A stretch of 64,000 bases of DNA from Laceyella sacchari. GTDB taxonomy: Bacteria; Bacillota; Bacilli; Thermoactinomycetales; Thermoactinomycetaceae. The position numbers and the translations under genes are program-made. This document shows positions 40,901 to 46,009 of the stretch, one piece after another. The stretch is from the NCBI RefSeq assembly GCF_004343255.1, contig NZ_SMDD01000003.1, forward strand, positions 62,001-126,000, written 5' to 3'. How positions within the stretch are numbered: position 1 is the first letter of the stretch; each line of letters opens with the position of its first letter. Under the pieces are notes generated by a model, which did not search any database, was not told the DNA's origin, and worked only from the letters and a program-made list of their open reading frames with translations.

Positions 40901-41041
40901 GACGGAATGTTCATTATATAATGCATCAAGTAAGTATTTTAATAATTCCGCATCTACCTCGCCTTGCACTTGCATGATCAAGTCGCAATCATACGCCTGA
41001 TCCTTTGACAAAACCTCTTTGTTTTGCGTATAAGGCGACAC
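25943..41041 (-). CDS. Non-ribosomal peptide synthetase, modules 1-4 (C*-A-T, C-A-T-E, C-A-T, C-A-T-E)
   Basis: About 5032 residues. The frame is open to a GTG at 41050, but AAGGGG overlaps that codon and is 8 bases before the GTG at 41041, which I prefer; numbers below count from 41050. Domains: degenerate C* (20-410), A1 (411-905), T (Ser958); C (HHIISDG 1139), A2 (1450-1935), T (Ser1985), E (2030-2470); C of D-L type (HHILMDG 2631), A3 (2938-3425), T (Ser3475); C (HHIITDG 3655), A4 (3966-4472), T (Ser4521), E (4565-5010, HHLIVDG 4700). Pocket codes: A1 DAFFIGAVFK (aliphatic, Val/Ile-like), A2 DAGFITAVDK (unassigned), A3 DASGLGAVDK (unassigned), A4 DVWHFSLVDK (Ser). The C-terminus, TPSDFSSDDLTYDELDSIAE onward, is a COM donor for the next synthetase. 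Confidence 0.95.
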   Translation of the reverse strand: MSPYTQNKEVLSKDQAYDCDLIMQVQGEVDAELLKYLLDALYNEHSVDGRPLTFSEDDLRGLSAEQKASIIQAHRRGEGEKTDSASLQVIVVQDDGGISWLIFRYDRQAIDGKTLNLMIRKAFGAYNQQRLGQEPKHLSAFHEQRMEQSLEVAKAYWSGRFADYEHKPFFPAIPVDLEKDGLTSLSVTLHLDSERTDKLSKVAAQLDVPLPTILHGVWGVLLQKYGNADDVSYLSMKPERFPLARDVRQAIGLCVDATPVRVYGDNPSFAAIVADLHRDLAKGREHGGLHLAQLADWTGLAVESFDHFFVCDLDSEQLRGVQDDLTLIGAERSEQASFKLKVVATKAEDGLSIDFIYDSASYPQTFVQNMAGHVERIIEAVIRNPHVLVSEIDLCTEEEKHTMLSGFNPDPVSYPKHKTVQALFEEQVERHPERIALKYENQTVTYNELNRQANQLARVLRARGVKRGDKVGLMAKRSPEMVIGVLGIIKAGAVYVPLSPDYPEERIRYMAEDCQMSLLLKQPEAMPEFAYEGEICPLVRDIWIGEDDSNVEDVNTSDDLIYVIYTSGSTGKPKGVLIRHYNLTRTMINCGYIEIAEDDTILQLSNFAFDASVFDMFGALLHGAKLVLVPEEVLMDLKQLTRLIKEEAITVSFMTTALLNTLVDWDPHALAGLRKIIFGGEKASLKHVEKAYAVLGDGQLMNAYGPTETSVFTTMYPIKAWDAQKGIPIGKPINHSRVYVLNRHNQLQPIGVAGELCISGDGVGAGYLNRPDQTAQVFVDDPFTPGETMYRTGDLVRWLPDGNLEFLGRMDGQVKIRGHRIELTEIELKLLEHPAVQQTIVTAGKDEDGHSFLSGYIVLDKPCEMADIRRHLATTLPEYMVPTYLVELNALPLTANGKVDKRALPDPRLLDSEPTEELSAPTNETERKLAAIWEDILGIKRIGITDQFFESGGHSLKAMQLIARIRDQFGVEMSFQDAFDYPTIKEMASYIAGANQSRVTMIQRADEQDYYPVSAAQKRLYALQQWENVGTAYNTPILLEVEGRLDVKALTDALNAFVDRHEALRTSFTFVDGELVQQIHPRLEVEMKHVTVSDEAELESLVQGMIQPFDLSQAPLFRAGVFSLSDERHVLVLDMHHIISDGISHSILYRELGALYQKQSLPELPIQYKDYAVWEQSRDVANEEKERYWLEQFAGEVPVLELPTDYPRPSMQQFDGEVKTFYLPEEVEAQVKQLAKEQKSTLFITLLASYYVLLSKYSGQDDIIVGSPIAGRTQSELEPIFGMFVNTLPLRAHVPGEERFTSFLKRLQAQMLEAYERQDYPFDELVGKLGLQRDLSRNPLFDTMFVLQNMDLSMIQIPGLTFRPYPIQAKKVQFDLALVVTEEERLQFQVEYNTALFKRETVERMIGHVEQVLRQVTANPEIPVREISLITEQEKQQVLEVFNRTEAEYPHDKTLPELFEAQVARTPDEPALVFGEIQLTYRELDEQANRLARALRKKGVQPEQFVGILLERSPEMIIALLGVLKAGAAYLPIDPEYPQERIRYMLDDSQAKWLITQQGVDVPAEFAGETIRIEESEWREEEGTPLPVVNTPDHLAYMIYTSGSTGKPKGVMIEHRGVANLQLMAETYGIGPGSRVLQFSSISFDAAVGDIFHTLLNGGALYLIKKEQLLDGTGFVQWLKEQRITSMPFIPPSVLRTLPYLDLPDLTTISTGGEACSPDLVKVWGQGRTFLNAYGPTEGTVDATIGVCSPEAETITIGTPIRNKKAYVLSPEGQLQPIGVPGELCIGGEGLARGYWNRPDLTAEKFVPNPFRPGERMYKTGDLVRWLPTGEIEYLGRIDDQVKIRGHRIEIGEIETMLLEMEQVEEAVVLARNDKGSGAYLCAYIVWKTPGSVKTLRDDLSAILPHYMIPSYFVEMDKIPLTPNGKVDKKALPEPEGRVQTSAEYVAPQTPMETLLAQIWEEVLGVERVGIEDNFFELGGDSIKAIQISARLHQQQWQLEMKGLFRHPTIRELAPRITSKAETSAEQGVVTGNVPPTPIQQWFAELNSQASHHYNQAMMLHQPEGWDSERVKSTLTRLVAHHDALRMTAAFTDDGLVLINQGLEADGFTLSEYDFTGVADVRAAIEQEANRLQQSIDLEQGPLVKVGLFHTADGDYLLLVIHHLVVDGVSWRILLEDFTTLYEQADASLPLKTSSFQAWARKLREYAVSPQLLAEIPYWKRVETAQVPALPKDREPATEIYMKDRDSVRVHLSDTETAALLTQAHRAYHTEANDLLIAGLSMALKRWTGQDKVALYLEGHGREELFKEIDLTRTVGWFTSLYPVVLDMASDEMGRIVPTVKETLRQVPNKGVGYGILRYLTPAEMTSDLSFSCKPEISFNYLGQFDQGGLDPSSMPTGEWFSPETPVDVAIEINGWVTEGQLTLECSYDRTAFTEQTIHQLLNEVKRSLHALAEHCLAQPESLRTPSDFSIGSCSLEDLELVRNIVAEAEIQDLYHLSPMQEGILFHALKDKESEAYFDQITFRMEGVLDPERLKKSLDSLIQKYDVFRTVFIYDKVKKPIQVVLKHKEATFRYEDIRHLAPAEQSAHIEAFKRQDRLKGFDLTRDVMIRFALFQTGDRHYQMVFSSHHILMDGWCFGIIVEDWLNFYIDAQQTESAAPYSEYIRWLERQDDQQATAYWKEYLHGYEQAVSIPQDTLDGRRGSEPKAELDFRLDKELTERLTRTAARQRVTLNTMFQAIWGVLLQRYNDTDDVVFGAVISGRPTEIPDVEKMVGLFINTIPVRVQGQRDTSFTDLLAEMQENALASERYGYKSLAEIQAGTDLSGALFNHILVFENYPLDQNLFSKRADELGFTITGLDVFEQENFELSVTIYPGEQLHLKVQYDQALYSQDKIERLFTHLQTVMEQVVTTPEMKLAVIEIVSEAERTQLLTAFNRTDRPYPQDKTLHELFAEQVARTPDHPAVVFEDVSLTYRELHQRSNQLARSLRDMGVTRDQFVGMLTERTPDMIVGLLAVLKAGGAYVPIDPDYPQERIAFMLQDSQARLLLTYSHIQVPADFAGKVIRLDEPSWYEGDASELEQINQPTDLAYMIYTSGSTGKPKGVMIEHLGVCNLSAMADLYQITEGSRVLQFASISFDASVSEIFPALLTGATLYLVRKEQLVPDRFVQWLKEEKINFLGLSPSALQTFPYAELPDLRTILTGGEAVTSDLVKRWAQGRTFINAYGPTEVTVDATLGYCRAEDDKPTIGTPFPNKKVYILNRHNQLQPIGVPGELCVGGVGLARGYWGREDLTAEKFVPNPFNPEEKMYKTGDLARWLPNGEIEYLGRIDDQVKIRGHRVELGEVVERLLQLDGVREATVVPYLDHQGYAYLCAYTVLAEGMTVAQVREQLAAQLPNYMVPTQFVEMDALPLNANGKVDRKALPKPDSQSQTQREYVPPADELEHKLAEICQQLMGLERVGMNDNFFELGGHSLLAMSLVSQVHKVLNIEIPLNVIFTSTTLKELAQYLRDADKGTYEAIVPAGEREAYPVTSSQRRMFAIDSLGNAGTGYNLTATLMIEGELDPERLRAAWNQLVERHEPLRTSFHLSDGELVQQIHPSVTCDIELMEVEEAKGDAFIGEFVQPFELHQAPLARVALARLTETKHLFIVDMHHIITDGLSVGILFDELAQLLQGKSLPELKVQYKDYAVWQKSFAASETYQKQEAFWLDAFKGELPTLSLPTDFVRPPVKQFDGGLIRFELDEELTAGLKRVAMENGTTMYMTLLAAYNVLLSKYSGQDDIVVGSAIAGRNHPDVQSIFGLFVNTLVLRNHPQPQQSFTQFLQAVKERTLQCFDHADYPLEDLIDKLQLRRDMSRNPLFDTMFNYEGDDALSAEVPGLKLSHYDLQEKVAAQFDLTWTVYEDEDRLRFALSYATSLFKQETAERMVSHFIHLLQQVVNHPDSTLDDMALITEAETQQILHVFNNTRVEYPPAKPLPTLFEEQVARTPDRIAIEFGDGKWTYAEVNARANRLARMLRAKGVGPNQIVGLLAERSLEMMIGILGILKAGAAYMPISPEFPAERIDYMLDNSEARLILSLSKFRDLAGTFDAEVLYLDELALEQGEADNLPATATVRDLAYVIYTSGSTGKPKGVMIEHYTAYNRIEWMARQYAFGPEDVILQKTPIVFDVSVWELFLWFFVGARVHLLEPGGEKAPEIMINTIERYGITTMHFVPSMFHLFLEHLHEANLPRLSSLRRVFTSGEALLPNHAARFRDTMHRVNGTRLYNLYGPTEATVDVSYYDCPTDHDPAVIPIGKPIANVQLLVLDERNRLQPIGVPGELCLSGTCLARGYLNREDLTREKFVPNPYLPGELMYKTGDLARWMSDGNIEYLGRMDHQVKIRGYRIELDEVTGQLMKHPAVKDGAVIARHDAQGQAYLCAYLVSEADWDVAELRKHMGQGLPDYMIPAYFVELPELPLNANGKLDRKALPEPTEYVVSGAEYAAPTNEVEALLAEVWQQVLQIGRIGIHDNFFELGGDSIKAIQIAARLAQHQLRLNIKDIFQYETISALAPFIERNQLVIDQGPVTGEVPLTPIQRDFLTLHAEAPHHFNQAMLLTRRGGWDEVIVRAVFAKIVEHHDALRHVFTQTDGQWVQTGREPEADVFTLELFDLAGEPDVAARIEREADRLHASLNIEEGPLIRLGLFKAPEVDHLLIVIHHLIVDGVSWRILIEDLEAGYRQALANQPIKFPDKTHSYQAWSRMLREYANSKALLKEIPYWQELENQEVAPLPRESAQDTTQVYGDQDTVIVRLPESVTKQLLTDAHQAYRTEMNDLLLAALGLALKDWTGAERFAVHLEGHGREEIIEDIDLTRTVGWFTSIYPVVVDVSGGDLAESIKQVKEHLRKIPNKGVGYGILQHLTAPEHKQDLAFSLSPDILFNYLGQFDSDEEEGDVVISDLPTGQAVGAAMPNRYLLEVNELIVKGQLEIHLTYHTHLHRKETMEALGERYRQYLIDLVDHCLSQQEPNYTPSDFSSDDLTYDELDSIAELLDDL

Positions 41042-41075
41042 TGTTTCCACCCCTTAACTTTTTATCCTCTCTGTG

Positions 41076-41097
41076 CTATTCATCAGACACGCCTAAT
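41076..41097. repeat. 22-base fragment shared with 50735-50757
   Basis: CTATTCATCAGACAC (41076-41090) recurs exactly at 50735-50749, and both copies are followed within one or two bases by CCTAATC. It sits just upstream of the synthetase start and may be a remnant of the same decayed element as the pseudogene at 50.6 kb. Confidence 0.45.
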
Positions 41098-41452
41098 CGC
41101 GCCAACAAAGGCGGCGATCAGATTTGATTCTTCTTAAAGGCATTCCAATTCATCATGATGTCTATGTAGTGGTGCATCACCTCCAACACATGATCTTCGT
41201 ACTAGTGCACATACATGGTTAGAAAAAAACATTCCCACTGCCAAAAGCATCATCAAACAGGTTGCAATCCTTTCGGTTGGGAACGGTTCAATCGTTCACC
41301 CCCGTTCAGAGCAAACCTGCACCAAGCCTATTATTCCTTTTGAGAATAAATCCAATCTTCAGTATACGAATTTCCTATTAAAACACTAAAAACAATTGCC
41401 GCTCTAAATTCTATGAGCGCCCAACTTTATGTACCATTCATTTTTTTGTAGC

Positions 41453-41489
41453 CCCAAGCTCAGACTCGCGAAAGAAAAGTCGGCATGGG
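41453..41489. other. Imperfect hairpin in the NRPS upstream region
   Basis: CCCAAGC (41453-41459) pairs with GCATGGG (41483-41489) with one mismatch, and GACT (41463-41466) pairs with AGTC (41478-41481) inside it, leaving an A-rich 11-nt loop. There is no U-tract on either side. It could be a structured leader of the synthetase mRNA; it may also be chance. Confidence 0.3.
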
Positions 41490-42377
41490 ATTACTGTTTG
41501 CCAATATTAAATCAAACTGACAGTGATCGTCAAAAATAGAAAACCATTTCTTTTAACATTTCCGTTCCTCATACCAAACCAAAACAATTATTCCCTAATT
41601 CCACGTTTTTGGGTATGCCTGTAAGTCCAGTGAAATAAGAAACCATCACCTCTGCTTAGTAGCTGAGATGTTATGAGCATAAATTCATGCAGTTGTGTTA
41701 TAAATTACATAGACAATCTTTACTACATTCGATACCATTAATTTAAATATATAAATTTCCATTCGTCAACAACTTAACAGACAATTAATAAGAAATATTG
41801 TTTTTTAGATATAAATCCCTTCGCGAACAGCACTTCTTTAAAAAAAACTAGTCATATCAGACCCAACAGCTATTATATGCCACCATCACATCCTAAATAA
41901 ACCATAAAATTTATGAATGACCAATGTTCATTTATTAAAAAAATACAAGGGAACAATTATGAAGCAGATTCTCATTTTATTAAAAAAGGAGATTTTTGTT
42001 GTTTTTTAAATTGTTATTATATATGATATTTGGTGTGGAGCGGTATTTTTTAATAAACGGAAACTATATAGAATATGTATATTATCACTATAATCTAGAA
42101 GATAAACATATTCCGCCACAAGTGTGCTAATCTGCCTGAAGTGGGTTTCGCCTATCACTTGACTGGGAACATGTATTGATGCATCACGATGGTTTTCTAC
42201 TCCTATTCAGCGAAGGGATACCCGAGGAAAAAAAACGAGCGGACGGGAAGAGATTCGCTCTCCTACAAGGACTATTTACCTTTTCAACACGCTCGATTCC
42301 GTTGGACAATCTTGCGTTTCACATTTTGGCGGATTTTGGTCATGTGGCTCAACTTCTTTTGTAAAAGCGAGGTCTAA

Positions 42378-43649
42378 ATGATGAATGAATCCTTATCGAA
42401 AGAAATGAGTGTCACACAAGAGAAACCGTCGCCCACTCCTCTGTTAAAAAATCGTTCTTTTTTGATGTTGATCATTTCCATCATCTTTAGCAGCTTGGCC
42501 ACTTCCACCTATCTGATGATTGAAACTTGGTATGTTTCCAAACATTTGCAAATGCCTTCGATGCTTGGTTATGTATTGATGGCCACAGCGATCCCACGCT
42601 TGTTGCTGATGAGTGTGGGGGGCGTGGTAGCAGACCGCTTCAAACGGTCCCTTATCATGTTTTACTCTGATTTCTTCAGATTTGTGCTATTGTTGGCCAT
42701 GACATTTCTATTTCTTTCTGATCAATTGACCTTCACCATCTTGATCATTTTTGCCCTGTTGTTCGGAGTTTTGGAATCATTCTACTGGCCTGCGGCATCC
42801 TCCATCATTCCGACAATCGTTCCCGATTCGCAATTGGGCGCGGCCAACAGCTACAACTTCACCATCCAGCAAGTCGGCGTGCTCGTCGGACCTGTCATCG
42901 CCGGAATGTCTCTCACCTGGGGCTCATATGATTGGTCTTTTGGCCTCATCAGCGTCATGCTGCTGCTTGGTTCCGTGTTCTTGCTGGGCGTCCGCGATCA
43001 GCCACAGCAATCGGCGCCAGATGAAGTATCAGAGGAAAAACAATCGATGTTGGCAGAAATCAAGGAAGGGTTCCTTTACATAAAAGAGGACCGATTCAAG
43101 TTTTCCATTCTGCTTACAAATGCCATTTCTGTCTTTTTCTTGGTCGGTCCCTTGTCTATCGCTATTCCCACGTTTGTGACGGAAACACTAAACGGAACCG
43201 CGATGGATTTCACCTACCTTGAAATTTCTTTGACCGCCGGGTCCTTGATCGGCGCGATCGTCATCGGCATGATCAATATCACGAAACAACGGGCCATGTG
43301 GTCCTATATCTTCATGCTCTTCTTCTGCTTCAGCATGATGGGGCTCGGTTTTGCCAAAGAACTGATTCCGGCCATTATCGCCCTGCTGTTCACGGGGATC
43401 TTTTCCTCTTTTGCCAACACAACCATGGTCACCGCATTACAATCGATCATTGACATGGACAAAATGGGCAGAGTAATGAGCTTGTTCACCATGGCTTCAA
43501 CCGGATTGGTTCCTATCTCCCAAGGCTTCATCCCTATGATATTGAACAAAGGCGTCTCGCTGTCGCATTTGCTGATTGCTGGCAGTTCCATCACTTGCGT
43601 TTTTCTGATCAGCGTGTTGCTCTTGGTCAAAACGATTCGTTCTCAATAA
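42378..43649 (+). CDS. MFS exporter (EntS/MFS_3-like)
   Basis: 423 residues with 12 membrane helices. The A-motif loop between TM2 and TM3 is GGVVADRFKRS, and TM4-5 holds LESFYWPAASSIIPTIVP and NSYNFTIQQVGVLVGPVIAG, characteristic of the EntS/MFS_3 group of drug and siderophore exporters. A cytoplasmic loop of about 35 residues (near 207-240) divides the halves. GCGAGG lies before ATG-ATG. It is transcribed away from the synthetases and faces the siderophore operon, so the likely cargo is the peptide product or a siderophore. Cargo is inference from position. Confidence 0.88.
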   Translation: MMNESLSKEMSVTQEKPSPTPLLKNRSFLMLIISIIFSSLATSTYLMIETWYVSKHLQMPSMLGYVLMATAIPRLLLMSVGGVVADRFKRSLIMFYSDFFRFVLLLAMTFLFLSDQLTFTILIIFALLFGVLESFYWPAASSIIPTIVPDSQLGAANSYNFTIQQVGVLVGPVIAGMSLTWGSYDWSFGLISVMLLLGSVFLLGVRDQPQQSAPDEVSEEKQSMLAEIKEGFLYIKEDRFKFSILLTNAISVFFLVGPLSIAIPTFVTETLNGTAMDFTYLEISLTAGSLIGAIVIGMINITKQRAMWSYIFMLFFCFSMMGLGFAKELIPAIIALLFTGIFSSFANTTMVTALQSIIDMDKMGRVMSLFTMASTGLVPISQGFIPMILNKGVSLSHLLIAGSSITCVFLISVLLLVKTIRSQ

Positions 43650-43681
43650 TCCATCGCTCAAATCAGCTTCGACACAACAAC

Positions 43682-43724
43682 AAAAGGGCAAAGTTGGAAG
43701 ATATACCCAACTCGCCCTTTTTTT
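43682..43724 (+). terminator. Terminator of the MFS exporter gene
   Basis: AAAGGGC plus AGTTGG (43683-43697) pair with CCAACT plus GCCCTTT (43706-43720) with a small internal bulge, followed by a T-run. Confidence 0.75.
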
Positions 43725-43729
43725 CCATT

Positions 43730-43892
43730 CTCATCTTTTACGTCCGTGAAAAAAATGTGGTTTTTGTCATGCAATGTGAATCGCTATCGAACAACCGTTA
43801 TGCAACTGACATGGCCTAGGTAATTGCTTTGCAATAGCACATAGCATTTGCTCGCATAGGCGCGCTCAACATGACTTATTGCCCGAAATGAA
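43730..43892. other. Short spacer between convergent genes
   Basis: No gene or clear signal is seen here; it separates the exporter terminator from the terminator of the iron operon. Confidence 0.5.
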
Positions 43893-43930
43893 AATAAAAA
43901 AGTGACAAGATTGTAATCTTGTCACTTTTC
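43893..43930 (-). terminator. Terminator of the iron-uptake operon (usable in both directions)
   Basis: A 13-bp perfect stem, AAAAGTGACAAGA (43898-43910) with TCTTGTCACTTTT (43917-43929), has an A-rich left flank and T-rich right flank. It lies about 40 bases past the stop of the reductase gene. Confidence 0.8.
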
Positions 43931-43970
43931 CCATAGAAGGTTTTGAGCCGTTTAGCCAATCAGGTGTTCA

Positions 43971-44975
43971 TCAGGCATTGACAAACTTATCGTGATGGGT
44001 GGAATATAAATCAGCCAATGGCGATTCCGGTTGCAAATGTTTCTTTGCGCTGTTCACAGCGACCGGCCCTTCTGTGAAACCTCCCGTGATGAGCTTCAAT
44101 TTGTAGGGATAAGTCACTGCGTCCCCGGCCGCAAAAATACCGGGAATATTCGTTTCCATCGCGTTGTTCACTACAAAATGCCCGTCCTTCATTTCCAGTC
44201 CCCAATCGTTGATTCCGCCCAAATCTCCTCTGATTCCGTGATTTACGATCAATTCATCAATCTCCAGCTCGCGCGTTTCTCCTGTTTCCAAGTGTTCAAT
44301 CGTCACTTTTTGAATGCGATCAGACTCCCCATGTAACGCTTTCAACGCGTATGGGGTCAACGTGACTGCCGCTTCGCTCATATGGGTGACATGCTGTTCA
44401 TGGCCCCGGAATTCATCTCTGCGGTGAATAACCGTCACCTTTTTGGCGATCGGCAGCAATTCGTTAGCCCAATCCACCGCTGCGTTTCCGCCTCCCGAAA
44501 TGAGAACGTGCTTATCTTTGAACTTGTCCAATTCGCCCACCGAATAGTGCAAATTGCTCTGTTCATAACGTTCCGCGCCTTCTATATCCAGTTTGATCGG
44601 TTCAAAAATACCGTGACCCACTGTCAGGATAATGGTTCGTGTATGGTGGATGTCTCCTTGGGTGCTGGTCAATAGAAAGGTGCCATCTTCCAACCGTTCC
44701 AGTCCTGAAATGCGCTGTCCGCAAATGATTGTCGGTGCAAAAGTTTGCGCCTGCTCCTTGAGCCGCTCGACGAGATCAGCACCAGTGATTGCCGGGATGC
44801 CACCGATATCTCTGATTGTTTTCTCTGGAAAAAACATGGAGACTTTGCCGCCCAGTTCCGGCCCGGATTCAATCAATTTGGTTTTCATTTCTCGCATACC
44901 GCTGTAAAATGCGCTAAACAGCCCGACCGGCCCTCCCCCGATGATCGTAACATCGTACAGGCCATCTTTTTTCAT
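43971..44975 (-). CDS. Thioredoxin-reductase-like ferredoxin:NADP+ oxidoreductase (YcgT/YumC type)
   Basis: 334 residues. The FAD-binding motif IIGGGPVGLFSAF (11-21), an NADPH-binding motif GGGNAAVDWANEL in the middle, and the C-terminal ETNIPGIFAAGDAV fit the two-domain flavoprotein fold. The redox-active CxxC of thioredoxin reductase is absent, as is typical for bacterial ferredoxin:NADP+ reductases of the YumC/YcgT branch. It is the last gene of the siderophore uptake operon, 20 bases after a permease, so it probably supplies electrons for reductive iron release from imported siderophore. In Bacillus subtilis the YcgT paralogue is Fur-controlled, which fits. The role is inferred. Confidence 0.88.
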   Translation of the reverse strand: MKKDGLYDVTIIGGGPVGLFSAFYSGMREMKTKLIESGPELGGKVSMFFPEKTIRDIGGIPAITGADLVERLKEQAQTFAPTIICGQRISGLERLEDGTFLLTSTQGDIHHTRTIILTVGHGIFEPIKLDIEGAERYEQSNLHYSVGELDKFKDKHVLISGGGNAAVDWANELLPIAKKVTVIHRRDEFRGHEQHVTHMSEAAVTLTPYALKALHGESDRIQKVTIEHLETGETRELEIDELIVNHGIRGDLGGINDWGLEMKDGHFVVNNAMETNIPGIFAAGDAVTYPYKLKLITGGFTEGPVAVNSAKKHLQPESPLADLYSTHHDKFVNA

Positions 44976-44995
44976 GTGCCTCTCCTCCAGATGAA

Positions 44996-46009
44996 CTATT
45001 TTTTAGCCATTAAGTACATAAAATAGGGCGCACCGATGATACTTACAACAATGCCGGCGGGAATGCCGATGGGATCTGTCATGGCCCTGCCGATCGTATC
45101 AGCGGCAAGGAGCAATATCGCACCAATCAGAGCCGCGATGGGAAGCGCTCCCTGGTGGCGAGGCCCGACCAGCGACCTAGCGATATGCGGAGCCATCAGA
45201 CCGACAAACGCGATCCCTCCGCTGACCGCCACAGAAGCTGACGAAAGGGCGACTGCAATCAAAATGAGCAAGCGCCTTTCCCGCTCCACATGAACACCTA
45301 ACCCGATGGACACATGCTCATGCAAATGCAATGTGTTCAAAACATGGGACTTCGCCCATGCAATGGGAAGCAAAACAAGAATCCATGGTAGCAACGCCAA
45401 CACAAATGTCCAGTCGTCTCCCCAAATCCGGCCCGCCATCCAATTGGCAAAAAAAGAGGCTTCTTCCTGTCCCAGCCGGGAAGTCAACGTGATGATCCCG
45501 CCGTTAAGGGCAGCAGCCATCCCCACACCAATAAGCACCAGCCGAGTCGGGTCGACCCCCTCTCCTTTTTTATGGGCCATGGTGTAAATGAAGATAGCCG
45601 TAATAATGCCACCCAACAACGCAAACAGCGGGAGAATATAGACATAAGTGGATGATTCTACGGTAAAGAACATCACATAGACCACCACCATGAATCCAGC
45701 TCCCGCATTGATCCCCAACACACCTGGATCTGACAGCGGATTTTTGGTGATGCTTTGTAAAATCGAACCGGAAACAGCCAGACCCATTCCTGCCAAAACC
45801 GTGATCACTATTCTCGGCAACCGAAAGCCGTATAATATCAACTCTTCTTTTTCCGTGCCCCGCCCCAATAAAGTCCGCACCAATTGCTCGGGAGACAGCG
45901 ACACAAACCCCGTCGCCACACTCACCACAATCAGTGCCAACAGGAACAGCAGAGCAATGATGACTGCAAGCCGAACTCTTGCGCGCTGTTTCGCATGGAT
46001 CATGTTCAC
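44996..46009 (-). CDS. Siderophore ABC transporter permease (FecCD family), second
   Basis: 337 residues, about nine to ten helices. Family signatures visible are LRLPRIV-like FRLPRIVITVLAGMGLAVSGS, ITKNPLSDPGVLGINAGAG and the cytoplasmic coupling region AFVGLMAPHIARSLVG followed by the C-terminal GIPAGIVVSIIGAPYFMYLM. It starts with GTG at 46009, overlapping the previous stop by 4 bases (GTGA), with GGAGGGAGAAA inside the end of that gene. It forms the membrane channel as a heterodimer with the adjacent permease. Confidence 0.92.
   Translation of the reverse strand: MNMIHAKQRARVRLAVIIALLFLLALIVVSVATGFVSLSPEQLVRTLLGRGTEKEELILYGFRLPRIVITVLAGMGLAVSGSILQSITKNPLSDPGVLGINAGAGFMVVVYVMFFTVESSTYVYILPLFALLGGIITAIFIYTMAHKKGEGVDPTRLVLIGVGMAAALNGGIITLTSRLGQEEASFFANWMAGRIWGDDWTFVLALLPWILVLLPIAWAKSHVLNTLHLHEHVSIGLGVHVERERRLLILIAVALSSASVAVSGGIAFVGLMAPHIARSLVGPRHQGALPIAALIGAILLLAADTIGRAMTDPIGIPAGIVVSIIGAPYFMYLMAKK

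Larger units (their letters stand above)
41042..42377. promoter_or_regulatory. 1.3-kb non-coding divergent control region between NRPS genes and MFS exporter
   Basis: This long AT-rich stretch must drive the leftward synthetase genes and the rightward exporter. It includes a perfect CATCATGATG palindrome (41151-41160), a 37-nt imperfect hairpin (41453-41489), and a TATAAT at 42089-42094 in the plus direction. Small open frames at 42176-42364 and 42189-42377 lack ribosome sites and family resemblance. The second ends exactly at the exporter start, but I do not count it as a gene. Confidence 0.5.

Noticed and set aside
12067-41041. Siderophore synthetase
   Set aside because: No pocket code for hydroxyornithine or aryl acids was recognised and no tailoring hydroxylase or isochorismate genes are present; proximity to iron uptake alone is not enough.
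42176-42377. Two overlapping 62-codon frames just before the MFS exporter, one ending at its start codon
   Set aside because: No ribosome sites and no recognisable sequence; the alignment of the stop with the exporter start may be chance. A leader peptide cannot be excluded.
43971-44975. Thioredoxin reductase
   Set aside because: Fold and motifs are similar, but the redox CxxC is missing; the ferredoxin:NADP+ reductase branch fits better.
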